This document shows positions 34,677 through 44,859 of a stretch of 64,000 nucleotides of DNA, piece after piece. Under the pieces are notes generated by a model. That model ran no database searches, was not told where the DNA came from, and saw nothing but the letters and a program-made list of their open reading frames with translations. The translations under genes and the position numbers were made by a program. How positions within the stretch are numbered: the stretch's first letter is position 1; each line of letters opens with the position of its first letter. Origin of the DNA: Paraburkholderia edwinii (GTDB taxonomy: Bacteria; Pseudomonadota; Gammaproteobacteria; Burkholderiales; Burkholderiaceae); the NCBI RefSeq assembly GCF_019428685.1, contig NZ_CP080095.1:4588001-4652000 (forward strand). The letters run 5' to 3'.

Positions 34677-35975
34677 ATGAAACGCAAGTCCCTGTTCGCC
34701 CTCTCGGCTGTCGTGATTGTTGCAGCCGCCGCGCTCGTTCCGGTCCTCTGGTCGGGCAGCGACAACCTGCACAACGGCGCCGCGATGGCGGCCACGCCGG
34801 CCGACCAGGCCGAGCTGATCAAGAAGGGCGAGTATCTCGCCCGCGCCGGCGACTGTATCGCGTGCCACACGGTGCGCGGCGGCAAGATCTTCGCCGGCGG
34901 CCTGCCGATGGCCACGCCGTTCGGCACGCTGTTTACGCCGAACATCACGCCGGACGACCAGTACGGCCTCGGCAAGTGGTCGTCGGACGACTTCTTCCGC
35001 GCGATGCACACGGGCCGTTCGAAGGACGGCAGCCTGCTGTATCCGGCCTTCCCGTTCACGAGCTACACGAAGGTCTCGCGCGCCGACTCGGATGCGATCT
35101 ACGCGTATCTGCGCTCGATCCCGCCGGTTCATGAGCCGAGCCGTCCGCACGAACTGAAGTTTCCGTTCAACAACCGCAACCTGCTGATCGGCTGGCGCAC
35201 GCTGTTCTTCCGCGAAGGCGAGTACAAGCCGGACCCGACCAAGTCGGTCGAATGGAACCGCGGCGCGTACCTGATCGAAGGCCTCGGTCACTGCGGCATG
35301 TGCCACACCTCGATCAACGCAATGGGCGGCCCGGTGAATTCGGCGGCGTTCGCGGGCGGTCTGATTCCGCTGCAGAACTGGTACGCGCCGTCGCTGACGT
35401 CGAACAAGGAAGCGGGCCTCGGCGACTGGGACATCAAGGAAATCTCCAGCCTGCTGAAGACCGGCGTGTCGGAGCGCGGCGCCGTGTTCGGCCCGATGGC
35501 CGAAGTCGTGCACAACAGCCTGCAGTACATGTCGGACGACGATATCCACGCGATGTCGACGTACCTGAAAACCATCCCGCAGAAGGACGAAGCGCCTGAG
35601 CATCTGCAGCTGGAAACGAGCCAACAGTTCGGTAGCGAACTGTTGAAGCAAGGCCAGAAGATCTACGCTGACAATTGTGCGAAGTGTCACGCGGAAAACG
35701 GTCTCGGCATGCCGCCGTCGTTCCCGCCGCTCGCGAACAACCAGTCCATCCAGATGCCGTCGGCGGTCAATCCGATCCGTATGGTCCTGAATGGCGGTTA
35801 TCCGCCGAGCACGGGCGGCAATCCGAAGCCGTACGGCATGCCGCCGTTCGCGCAAGCATTGTCAAATCAGGAAGTGGCTGCGGTTGTGACGTACATCCGG
35901 ATGTCATGGGGTAACCACGGCACGCCGGTGTCGCCGCAACAGGTCAGCGAACTGCGTTCGGCGCCGCTCGACTAA
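34677..35975 (+). CDS. Triheme c-type cytochrome (membrane-anchored dehydrogenase subunit type)
   Basis: This 432-residue protein has an N-terminal hydrophobic anchor or signal (FALSAVVIVAAAALVPVLW) and three heme motifs: CIACH (C60), CGMCH (C206) and CAKCH (C334). The architecture matches the cytochrome c subunit of gluconate/alcohol dehydrogenases (AdhB/GndC type), which passes electrons to quinone or an oxidase. No flavin or PQQ dehydrogenase subunit is adjacent; only a diheme cytochrome is. It probably serves as a general electron route to a terminal oxidase. A terminator lies at 35994-36037. Confidence 0.85.
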   Translation: MKRKSLFALSAVVIVAAAALVPVLWSGSDNLHNGAAMAATPADQAELIKKGEYLARAGDCIACHTVRGGKIFAGGLPMATPFGTLFTPNITPDDQYGLGKWSSDDFFRAMHTGRSKDGSLLYPAFPFTSYTKVSRADSDAIYAYLRSIPPVHEPSRPHELKFPFNNRNLLIGWRTLFFREGEYKPDPTKSVEWNRGAYLIEGLGHCGMCHTSINAMGGPVNSAAFAGGLIPLQNWYAPSLTSNKEAGLGDWDIKEISSLLKTGVSERGAVFGPMAEVVHNSLQYMSDDDIHAMSTYLKTIPQKDEAPEHLQLETSQQFGSELLKQGQKIYADNCAKCHAENGLGMPPSFPPLANNQSIQMPSAVNPIRMVLNGGYPPSTGGNPKPYGMPPFAQALSNQEVAAVVTYIRMSWGNHGTPVSPQQVSELRSAPLD

Positions 35976-35993
35976 GCGACGCAAGAGGTAGCA

Positions 35994-36037
35994 GGGCGCG
36001 GCCATCGGAAGAAACGCGGGCCGCGCCCTTTGTTTTT
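35994..36037 (+). terminator. Rho-independent terminator after cytochrome operon
   Basis: GGGCGCGGCC (35994-36003) pairs with GGCCGCGCCC (36019-36028), loop of 15, followed by TTTGTTTTT. Confidence 0.88.
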
Positions 36038-36058
36038 GGTCGTTCGGGGAGAAACGCC

Positions 36059-36679
36059 GTGCCAATCGGCGAGCGTCTGAACTGCATCACCCATCTCGTC
36101 GGCGCGTTGCTGTCGGCGGTGGGGCTTGCGGCGCTCGTCACGCTCGGCGCCCTCGACGGCGATGCGTACAAGCTGATCAGCTTTAGCGTGTATGGCGCAA
36201 TGCTGTTCGTGTTGTACGCAATCTCGACGCTCTACCATAGCGTGCGTGCGCCGCACGTGAAGAGCGTGCTGCAGAAATGCGATCATTCCGCGATTTACCT
36301 GATGATCGCCGGCAGCTATACCCCGTTCACGCTTGTTACACTGCGCGGGCCGTGGGGCTGGTCGCTATTTGGTGTCGTCTGGGGGCTTGCGGCGCTCGGC
36401 ATCATGCAGGAACTCACGCTCGGAAGGCGCACTCGCAGCGTATCGATGGTGCTGTATGTGCTGATGGGGTGGCTTGGGCTCGTCGCAATCGAGCCGCTTA
36501 TCGAAGCACTGCCGGCTGCGGGCACCGCATGGCTCGTCGCGGGCGGCGTCATTTACAGCGCCGGCATCTATTTCTTCGTCAACGACGAGCGCATCCGGCA
36601 CGGACATGGTATCTGGCACCTGTTCGTGCTCGCCGGCAGTCTGTGCCAATTCGTCAGCGTCGCGCGCTATGTCGCGTAA
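36059..36679 (+). CDS. TrhA / hemolysin III family membrane protein
   Basis: This 206-residue protein has seven predicted membrane helices and the family signature residues: N-terminal ERLNCITHLVGALLSAVG, S-T-L-Y-H-S (about residue 60) and CDHSAIYLMIAGSYTPF. A late His lies in GHGIWHLFVLAGS. The family (PAQR-like) is linked to membrane lipid homeostasis in E. coli; the hemolysin name is historic. Translation starts at GTG 36059 after GGGGAGA. It is monocistronic. Confidence 0.85.
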   Translation: MPIGERLNCITHLVGALLSAVGLAALVTLGALDGDAYKLISFSVYGAMLFVLYAISTLYHSVRAPHVKSVLQKCDHSAIYLMIAGSYTPFTLVTLRGPWGWSLFGVVWGLAALGIMQELTLGRRTRSVSMVLYVLMGWLGLVAIEPLIEALPAAGTAWLVAGGVIYSAGIYFFVNDERIRHGHGIWHLFVLAGSLCQFVSVARYVA

Positions 36680-36881
36680 CGGCGGTTGCCGCTGTGATAT
36701 ATGACGATAGATGCAACTTAACGCCAGTCGACGTGTCTGCTTAGCGCGTTGAAGCATTCGGCATGCAACGTGCGTGCCGCCGATTTTTTCGCGAACGGCG
36801 TCGGCCGGGTTGCAGGAAGAGCCCGCTGAATGAACCGGTCAGTGTTACCACCGTTCGCCACATCCGCATTACGAAGAGCTT

Positions 36882-38567
<1,686 letters not shown>

Positions 38568-38770
38568 GCTTCGGGCGACTCAGTTGACGGCGCGCGACTG
38601 CGGGTAAAACCACAGCGCGCGCGGTTCTCAAATGCGGTGAGCGGCGCACTCGCCGACGCAATCGCAGCAGCAACGAGCAAGGCAAGCACGCCACAGAACG
38701 CCAGGCACGAATACGCGCGATCCACGCCGCCGCCCTTGCGGCATGCTCCGCGCGCCCGCAGGCCGCCCCG

Positions 38771-39307
38771 CTACGCTTGCGCCGCCGCCTTCTTCAGATA
38801 CTCCACCTGCTCGATCCAGCGTTCGAACGTCGCGTCCTTGCCTTCGGCGAGTTCGAACGTCATGCCGCTCGTGATGCGCGCATAGCGCACGCGCTGTGCC
38901 TCGCCGGTATCGATCGACCCGCTGAAACAGACGAGCCCGCCTAACGCCTTCAACTCCTCTTCCGCGCCTTCGACGACAGGCAGCGGTTCGAACGCGAGCT
39001 GCACCTGATAGAACGCTTCGTCGAATACGAAAGTGAGCGCCGCTCGCCGGTTCTGCGCAAGCGCGCGTGCCGCGCGCGCCTGCGGCCACAATGCAAGGCA
39101 CAGCCTGCGCGAATCGGGCACATAGAGTTCGCCGATACCGAGCAGCGATGTGCGCAGATGTCCATTTGCATCGTTCGTGACGAGCGACGCCGTAAAGCCG
39201 ATCTTCGTCGCGAGCGAACTGCCGTCGAAAAACGCGCGCAGCCCGTCGGGCCATTCGTCGAAGATGTCGAGGTCCTGAGCATGCTTTGGAACTGCGGAAT
39301 CGGTCAT
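38771..39307 (-). CDS. Pyridoxamine-phosphate-oxidase-like split-barrel flavoprotein
   Basis: This 178-residue protein has a split beta-barrel pattern: FFDGSSLATKIGFTASLVTNDANGHLRTSLLGIGELYV, then RLCLALWPQARAARAL and RRAALTFVFDEAFYQVQ. Members bind FMN or F420 and have varied or unknown functions. Start ATG 39307 gives MTDSAVPKHAQ; upstream in-frame sequence overlaps a hairpin and is not used. It lies downstream of the diiron protein gene on the same strand, separated by a strong hairpin. Confidence 0.72.
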   Translation of the reverse strand: MTDSAVPKHAQDLDIFDEWPDGLRAFFDGSSLATKIGFTASLVTNDANGHLRTSLLGIGELYVPDSRRLCLALWPQARAARALAQNRRAALTFVFDEAFYQVQLAFEPLPVVEGAEEELKALGGLVCFSGSIDTGEAQRVRYARITSGMTFELAEGKDATFERWIEQVEYLKKAAAQA

Positions 39308-39385
39308 TGAGCAATCTCCGTCGATGCGTGCAAAATGCGTGCAAATACGCGAACAGAAACAACGCCACATAACGCCACATAAGCA

Positions 39386-39409
39386 AATGGCCCGCTTACG
39401 CGGGCCATT
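39386..39409 (-). terminator. Stem-loop between diiron-protein and flavoprotein genes
   Basis: AATGGCCCGC (39386-39395) pairs perfectly with GCGGGCCATT (39400-39409) around the tetraloop TTAC. On the minus strand it follows the diiron-protein stop by about 85 bp and is followed by TGCTTATG, so it lacks a clean T-run; it is a terminator or mRNA-processing hairpin. The decamer CGCCACATAA is repeated just beside it (39363-39382). Confidence 0.6.
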
Positions 39410-39492
39410 CCGATCAGGCTGGCGGCACACGAGCCGCCTATTAACGCACAACGCCGACACGAAACATCGGCTAATCCGCTTACCCGCCGCGC

Positions 39493-40320
39493 TCAGCGAA
39501 AGAACACATGCTGCGCGATTTTCTCGAGCGGATAGTGCACGCCGGGCTGAATCTTCGCGGGCAGATCGAGTGGCTTCAACAGCATCTTCACACACATTTC
39601 GGCGGAGAGGTTGCGACGCACGAGCTTGTTCACGCGCGCCGAAAGCCCCCTGTTATAGGCAGGATCGGCGACGCGCTCCGGATAGCGGATCGCGAACACA
39701 TGCCGAAGTGCGATCTCGGAGTCTTCATTCTTGATCTCGATCACGCGACGCATGAGCGCGCCGAGCACCGCGAGCCGTCCATTGCCTTCGATGCGGTTGT
39801 ACTTCTTGAAGTATGTGAAAAAGTGCTTGTAATGCCGGACTTCGTCGGTGCGGATATTGTCGGTAATCTGCTTTAGCACCGGTTCGTCCGAGCATGCACC
39901 AATCGCGCGATAAAGCGTTGCCGTGCCGGTCTCGACCACGCAGCGCGCAACCATTTCGAGCGCGCGCGTCTTTTCGAACTCCTCGACGGAGCACGTCTTC
40001 GAATACTCTGCAAAGAAATTACGAAATGCGGTGTCCCAGTCGAACTCGGGCCACACGTGCGCGATATACGTCTTCAACGCGCGGCCATGCTGCAGTTCTT
40101 CGGGCTCCCATTCGGTATTGAGCCAGGCAGACACTTCGGGATCGTCGTTGAAGAAGCTGCTCAGGTTGCTTGTATAGAGATCTGTACCGCTTTCGATAAA
40201 AGAAGCCGCGCACAGCAGCAGCAGCAGATCCTCGTTGGCGACGGCGCGTGGATGATCGATTCGGCTCATGTCGATGTCTTCGATTCGCCAGGGCATTGCA
40301 TGGATCGTTTTAGTCTGCAT
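39493..40320 (-). CDS. Diiron ferritin-like protein, acyl-ACP-desaturase-like ligand set
   Basis: This 275-residue, largely helical cytosolic protein has candidate diiron ligands in the order E43 (FIESGTDLY), E75 and H78 (EELQHGR), E130 (VVETGT), E160 and H163 (DEVRHY). The E...ExxH...E...ExxH pattern is that of the four-helix-bundle diiron oxygenases, including acyl-ACP desaturases and ferritin-like proteins. The reaction is unknown. The leader is MQTKTIHAMPWRIEDIDM. The gene has a 450-bp upstream region of its own. Confidence 0.75.
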   Translation of the reverse strand: MQTKTIHAMPWRIEDIDMSRIDHPRAVANEDLLLLLCAASFIESGTDLYTSNLSSFFNDDPEVSAWLNTEWEPEELQHGRALKTYIAHVWPEFDWDTAFRNFFAEYSKTCSVEEFEKTRALEMVARCVVETGTATLYRAIGACSDEPVLKQITDNIRTDEVRHYKHFFTYFKKYNRIEGNGRLAVLGALMRRVIEIKNEDSEIALRHVFAIRYPERVADPAYNRGLSARVNKLVRRNLSAEMCVKMLLKPLDLPAKIQPGVHYPLEKIAQHVFFR

Positions 40321-40770
40321 GTGTGGTGCTCCCTAAACTGGATCGTCTCGTTGAACGAAGCATGCCCAAATCGCGAGCGCGATGACCGGTCGTCTTACGC
40401 CTTTTCTCCCAAAATGCACGAAATCCTGAAGTGAACGATTTATTTTTACTTTCATCTTAGCCGCAGATTCGCAAAAGTGCAGAACACCAGCACAGACCAT
40501 GCCGGAACACTTCAGGTTCCTGTGATCAATCAATCCGTCGGGCAAAACAATTTGTCTTTGCGGCAACGCGCAATACGCGTGCTTGCTGCACTTGGTTTTA
40601 GCGCTGTAAAGAACGGTAAAGACAAGCGCGCATGAGACTCACCGGGACATCGTCCGCCGCACATCGGTGCATGGCGCAGCGCATCGCGGACGGCAGTTCG
40701 AGCGGACGCCTTACAATACGCGCAAGCCAACCCTTGCCCGCCGCGCCCATGCGCGGACCCACGACAAGCT
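40321..40770. other. Divergent intergenic region upstream of glpR
   Basis: These 450 bp lie between the diiron-protein gene and glpR. A relatively AT-rich patch (40431-40460) could be promoter DNA. No small gene, terminator or clear operator is recognised. Confidence 0.4.
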
Positions 40771-41550
40771 ATGACCCGAGACCCGCGCCTCACGCTGAAC
40801 GCACGCCAACAGGAATTACTCGAGTGGGTCCAGCGCGACGGCTTCGTTACCGTGGATGACCTCGCCGCCCACTTCGACGTCACGCCTCAGACCATCCGGC
40901 GCGACGTGAACTGGCTTGCCGACATCAACTTGCTGCGCCGCTATCACGGCGGTGCGAGTCTGCCGACGAGTTCGGAGAACGTGTCGTACAGCGCGCGTCA
41001 ACGGATGTTCCACGACGAGAAGCGGCGCATCGCCGCACTCGTCGCCACGCACGTTCCCGATCAGGCATCGCTCTTTATCAACCTCGGCACGACGACCGAA
41101 GAAGTTGCGCGCGCACTGAACCGCCATCGCGGCTTGCATGTGATCACGAACAATCTGAACGTTGCGAGCATGATGAGCGGCTATCCCGATTGCGAAGTGC
41201 TCGTCACGGGCGGCATCGTGCGGCCGTGGGATAAGGGCATCGTGGGCGAGCTCGCGATCGATTTCATCCGGCAGTTCAAGGTGGACTTCGCGATTATCGG
41301 CACGTCGAGCATCGAGACCGACGGTACGCTACGCGACTTCGACACGCGCGAGGTGCGCGTCGCCGAAGCGATCATCGAGCATTCGCGCACAGTCTTTCTG
41401 GCCGCAGACCATTCGAAGTTCGGCCGCCCGGCGCTCGTGCGCCAAGGCCATCTGAACCAGATCGACTCGCTCTTCACCGATGCTGCGCCGCCCGCCTCGA
41501 TGGCCGAGACGATCGCGGCCGCGGGCACGCAGGTGTTTATTGCGGAATAG
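40771..41550 (+). CDS. glpR: DeoR-family glycerol-3-phosphate regulon repressor
   Basis: This 259-residue protein has an N-terminal DeoR HTH (RQQELLEWVQRDGFVTVDDLAAHFDVTPQTIRRDVNWL) and a DeoR sensor domain (GTTTEEVARAL, GTSSIETDGTLRDFDTREVRVAEAIIE, DHSKFGRPALV). It probably represses glpD-glpK in the absence of glycerol-3-phosphate; candidate operators lie at 42895-42941. The TAG stop is itself part of the first unit of a 13-bp tandem repeat, which is unusual. Confidence 0.9.
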   Translation: MTRDPRLTLNARQQELLEWVQRDGFVTVDDLAAHFDVTPQTIRRDVNWLADINLLRRYHGGASLPTSSENVSYSARQRMFHDEKRRIAALVATHVPDQASLFINLGTTTEEVARALNRHRGLHVITNNLNVASMMSGYPDCEVLVTGGIVRPWDKGIVGELAIDFIRQFKVDFAIIGTSSIETDGTLRDFDTREVRVAEAIIEHSRTVFLAADHSKFGRPALVRQGHLNQIDSLFTDAAPPASMAETIAAAGTQVFIAE

Positions 41551-41616
41551 AAGCGCGGAATAGAAGCGCGGAATAGAAGCGCGGAATAAAAACGCGGAGC
41601 AGAAGCGCGAAATAGC
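41542..41616 (+). repeat. 13-bp tandem repeats across the glpR stop codon
   Basis: GCGGAATAGAAGC is repeated exactly three times (41542-41580), then as GCGGAATAAAAAC (41581-41593), GCGGAGCAGAAGC (41594-41606) and a partial GCGAAATAGC (41607-41616). The first copy contains the last codons and the TAG stop of glpR. Confidence 0.92.
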
Positions 41617-41982
41617 GTGCTAAATGAAGGCACCGAATGGCGATGCCGCATAGCAGAATCGCACGGGAACGCATGTTGCAATGCGCACGAACGATGCTGC
41701 GCCGCACGCGAAACCTGCAGTGAAATCGTGAAGTCGCGCGCCGGCCCGGACCGCCTGCGGCTCTTTCCGCTGTCAAATGGAAAATTTACTGGGGCGGATT
41801 TGGAGTTCGTGGGCCAGTTGACTAAACTCCAGTTCCCCGACGTGCTTATCGAGTGCGGCGGCCACGAAAGCTCAACCTCATGCCTGATCCCATAAGGATC
41901 GCAAGCCGGATCGCCGGCCCGTAAGCCAAGCCTTACGACTGGTCGCGAAGGCAGCCCGAGTACGCTGAAATGGAGAGAAACG
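41617..41982. other. Non-coding region between glpR repeats and a small gene
   Basis: These 366 bp contain no supported gene and no repeat beyond the adjacent 13-bp array. No promoter element is firmly recognised. Confidence 0.4.
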
Positions 41983-42180
41983 ATGCTGAGTCCGCATGAA
42001 TTCGCCACATTGTTGCTCGTGAAGGACGCACCGAACCAGGTCGACATGCAGCGCGAAGAGCTCGACGCATTGCTCGAACGGCAACTCGTCCAGCTTGAAC
42101 GTCTTGCGTCGGGCCGGCAGCAATGGCGCGTCACCGAGAGCGGCGATTCCGCACTCAGAGCCATCAAGCGGCTTTCATAG
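41983..42180 (+). CDS. Small hypothetical protein
   Basis: This 65-residue, mostly helical protein (MLSPHEFATLLLVKDAPNQV, then EELDALLERQLVQLERLA) has a winged-helix-like end (WRVTESGDSALRAIKRL) that resembles the last helices of small DNA-binding folds. ATG 41983 follows GGAGAG by five bases, a good ribosome site. No family is recognised. It lies between glpR and glpD on the same strand. Confidence 0.65.
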   Translation: MLSPHEFATLLLVKDAPNQVDMQREELDALLERQLVQLERLASGRQQWRVTESGDSALRAIKRLS

Positions 42181-42415
42181 ATCCCCGGCAATAGCAGGAC
42201 CTTGCCGGCCGGCATATTGAATCTGTCCGCGCGTTCGCAACGAGCGCGCAAGCGACACCGATTCACGAACGGTCACGCGACATCTGCTCGCCTGACCGTT
42301 TTCTTATGCACATCTTTCTATTCGCTGTCGGACTAGCCGGCCGCGCGTCGGCCACCTGCGGAAGCTTTGCCCGCAGGCTCGCCGACTGCCCATTCGACTT
42401 ACGCGGATTCTCCGA

Positions 42416-42790
42416 TTAACCCGAGCGCAAGGTCGAGTCGACCGCCGCGCGCCATGTGATCGCCTTGGCGCGCTGGTCGTTGAAGAACGCGACCCAGCGA
42501 TTGCGCGCCTCGCGGTCGCTGCTCGTGCCGAGTTCGGTGTAGTGCTGCGCGATCGACTGCTGGAACGCGCAGTAATTGTCCTGCGACAAGCCACCGCGCT
42601 TATGCGCGACATACGCGTCGAAGAACGTCACGTAGACGTTCTGCGAATCCTGCCCGTAGTCCACCGTTTGCTGGCCGCACATCTGCTGCAACGCCGCGAA
42701 CGACGGCGCACCCGGTGTGCCGGTCAGACTCGGCGTGCTCACACACCCCGCGAGCAGCGCCGCGGCCCCGATCATTCCGATTCCACGCAT
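42416..42790 (-). CDS. Putative small lipoprotein, unknown function
   Basis: This 124-residue protein has a lipoprotein signal (MRGIGMIGAAALLAGC, C16) followed by a Ser/Thr/Pro stretch and a helical, Gln-rich body (NYCAFQQSIAQHYTELG, NRWVAFFNDQRAKAITWRAA). Two further cysteines (CGQQ and YCAF) could form a disulphide. ATG 42790 follows GAGGTGAAGAAG. It is divergent from glpD. I do not recognise the family; the mature protein would be anchored in the inner or outer membrane. Confidence 0.7.
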   Translation of the reverse strand: MRGIGMIGAAALLAGCVSTPSLTGTPGAPSFAALQQMCGQQTVDYGQDSQNVYVTFFDAYVAHKRGGLSQDNYCAFQQSIAQHYTELGTSSDREARNRWVAFFNDQRAKAITWRAAVDSTLRSG

Positions 42791-42894
42791 CTTCTTCACC
42801 TCGACATAGCTGGTGCCAAGAGTATCGTCCGGCGCGGCGACGCGCGCCACCAGTCGTGCAAATTGCCCCAGCATGACTCCGCACGAACTTTACT

Positions 42895-42941
42895 TTTTCG
42901 AAAGTGTTCGTTAGAGTTCGAAAACGAAAATACAGTTTTCG
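42895..42941 (+). promoter_or_regulatory. Candidate GlpR operators upstream of glpD
   Basis: This 47-bp AT-rich block holds overlapping TTCG-centred repeats: TTTCGAAAGTGTTCGTTAGA, GTTCGAAAACGAAAA and the inverted pair CGAAAAC (42919-42925)/GTTTTCG (42935-42941). TGTTCG and TTTTCG half-sites are those used by GlpR repressors. It ends 47 bp before the glpD start. Confidence 0.6.
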
Positions 42942-42988
42942 ATCAGCTTTCTTCGAAGACACACCAGGCACAACGCGAGGGCACACCG

Positions 42989-44617
42989 GTGGCACAAGCG
43001 TCTCCTTTCGATCTGCTCGTCGTAGGCGGCGGCATCAACGGCGCGGGCATCGCTCGCGATGCGGCCGGGCGCGGTCTATCGGTGCTGCTGTGCGAGCAGG
43101 ACGATCTGGCCGCGCATACGTCGTCGTCCAGCACGAAGCTGATTCATGGCGGCTTGCGCTACCTCGAATACCGCGAGTTCGCGCTCGTCCGCAAGGCTTT
43201 GCAGGAACGCGAAACGCTGCTGCGCGCCGCCCCGCACATCATGTGGCCGCTGCGCTTCGTCATGCCGCACATGCCGAACCTGCGGCCCGCGTGGCTGATC
43301 CGCGCGGGACTCTTTCTCTACGATCATCTCGCCCGGCGCGAGTTGCTGCCGGGCTCGCGCGGCATCGATCTGCGCAAGCATCCGGCCGGCGCGCCGCTTA
43401 TCGCCTCGATCCAGCGTGGCTTCGTCTATTCGGACGGCTGGGTCGACGACGCGCGGCTCGTCGTGCTCAATGCGCTCGACGCGAGCGAACGCGGCGCGCG
43501 CGTGCTGACGCGTACGAAGCTGGTTAGCGCCACGCGTACGAATGGTCTGTGGAACGCACGGCTTCTCCAGGCGGACGGCACGACGCTCGATGTCGAAGCG
43601 CGCGCCATCGCGAATGCGGCAGGTCCGTGGGTTGGCGAACTGCTGCATGCAGCGCTCGGGCGCACGACGAATCAGACGCCGAATCAAACCGCAACTCACG
43701 AGCAGAACAACGGCGCCAACCCGGCCGCGAACGGCGGCGCAAACAACAAGCCCGCTTACTCAGTGCGGCTCGTCAAGGGCAGCCATATCGTCACGCGGCG
43801 GCTCTTCGAGCACGACCACGCCTATATTTTTCAGAACCCGGACAAACGCATCATCTTCGCGATTCCGTACGAGCAAGACTTCACGCTGATCGGCACGACC
43901 GACGTCGAATACCGAGGCGATCCCTCGCAGGTCGCGATCACCGCGGAAGAAACGCAGTACCTGTGCGAGTCGATCAACCGCTACTTCAAGCAGCCCATTT
44001 CGCCGCGCGATGTGGTCTGGTCGTACTCGGGCGTGCGGCCGTTGCTCGAAGACGAGACGGCGGACAATCCATCCGCGGTCACGCGCGACTACCGGCTCGA
44101 ACTCGATGCGCCGGCAGGCGCAGCACCGCTGCTGTCGGTGTTCGGCGGCAAGATCACGACGTTTCGCAAGCTCGCCGAAGAAGCGCTCGATGAACTCACG
44201 CGCGCGCTCGGTGCGCCGGCGCCCGCCTGGACGGCGGGTGCGCCGCTGCCTGGCGGCGATATCGCGCACGCCGATTTCGCGCGCTTTGCCGCGCAGTTCG
44301 CACAACAGCATCCGTGGTTGCCTGCACGGCTCGCGCATCGATATGCGCGCGCATACGGCACGCGTGCCGCGCTAGTGGTGGGCGATGCACAATCGCTCGC
44401 TGCGCTTGGGCATGCCTTCACACCCGATCTGTATGAAGCGGAGTTGCGCTATCTGCGCGAGGTCGAATGGGCGCGCAGCGCCTACGACGTGCTGTGGCGC
44501 CGCACCAAGCTCGGGTTGCATGTCGAACCGGACACGCTGGACGCGGTGTCACGCGATATCGACGCGTGGTTCGCACGTGAGACACCTGCTCAGCCCATCT
44601 ATAACGCGCCCACCTGA
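42989..44617 (+). CDS. glpD: Aerobic glycerol-3-phosphate dehydrogenase
   Basis: This 542-residue FAD enzyme is membrane-associated and passes electrons to ubiquinone. FAD motif VVGGGINGAGIARDAAGRG is at residues 11-29, followed by LCEQDDLAAHTSSSSTKLIHGGLRYLE. I select GTG 42989 with GAGGG eight bases upstream; more 5' frames cross the operators. Compared with E. coli GlpD (501 aa) it has an Asn/Ala/Gly-rich insertion at about 227-254. It is followed by glpK in the glp regulon. Confidence 0.93.
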   Translation: MAQASPFDLLVVGGGINGAGIARDAAGRGLSVLLCEQDDLAAHTSSSSTKLIHGGLRYLEYREFALVRKALQERETLLRAAPHIMWPLRFVMPHMPNLRPAWLIRAGLFLYDHLARRELLPGSRGIDLRKHPAGAPLIASIQRGFVYSDGWVDDARLVVLNALDASERGARVLTRTKLVSATRTNGLWNARLLQADGTTLDVEARAIANAAGPWVGELLHAALGRTTNQTPNQTATHEQNNGANPAANGGANNKPAYSVRLVKGSHIVTRRLFEHDHAYIFQNPDKRIIFAIPYEQDFTLIGTTDVEYRGDPSQVAITAEETQYLCESINRYFKQPISPRDVVWSYSGVRPLLEDETADNPSAVTRDYRLELDAPAGAAPLLSVFGGKITTFRKLAEEALDELTRALGAPAPAWTAGAPLPGGDIAHADFARFAAQFAQQHPWLPARLAHRYARAYGTRAALVVGDAQSLAALGHAFTPDLYEAELRYLREVEWARSAYDVLWRRTKLGLHVEPDTLDAVSRDIDAWFARETPAQPIYNAPT

Positions 44618-44859
44618 TCACAGTGCACGGCCCGCGTGCAACAATTAGGCCTTGGCAGCGCTGAATGCCGCGCGCGGCGCTCGTGCCGAGAGGCGGCAGT
44701 CGTGCGCGGCAAACAAGCCCGACAACCGTACATGGCAACGGCGCTCTGCAACCGGGCGGCCCGCCAAGGCCAGGCGCGAGCCTAGCGCCGAAAGGTGTAC
44801 ATAAAATCCCGCGCCCGCACCGCGCGCCAGCGACGCGTCCAAAACTGGAGAAGAGACAC

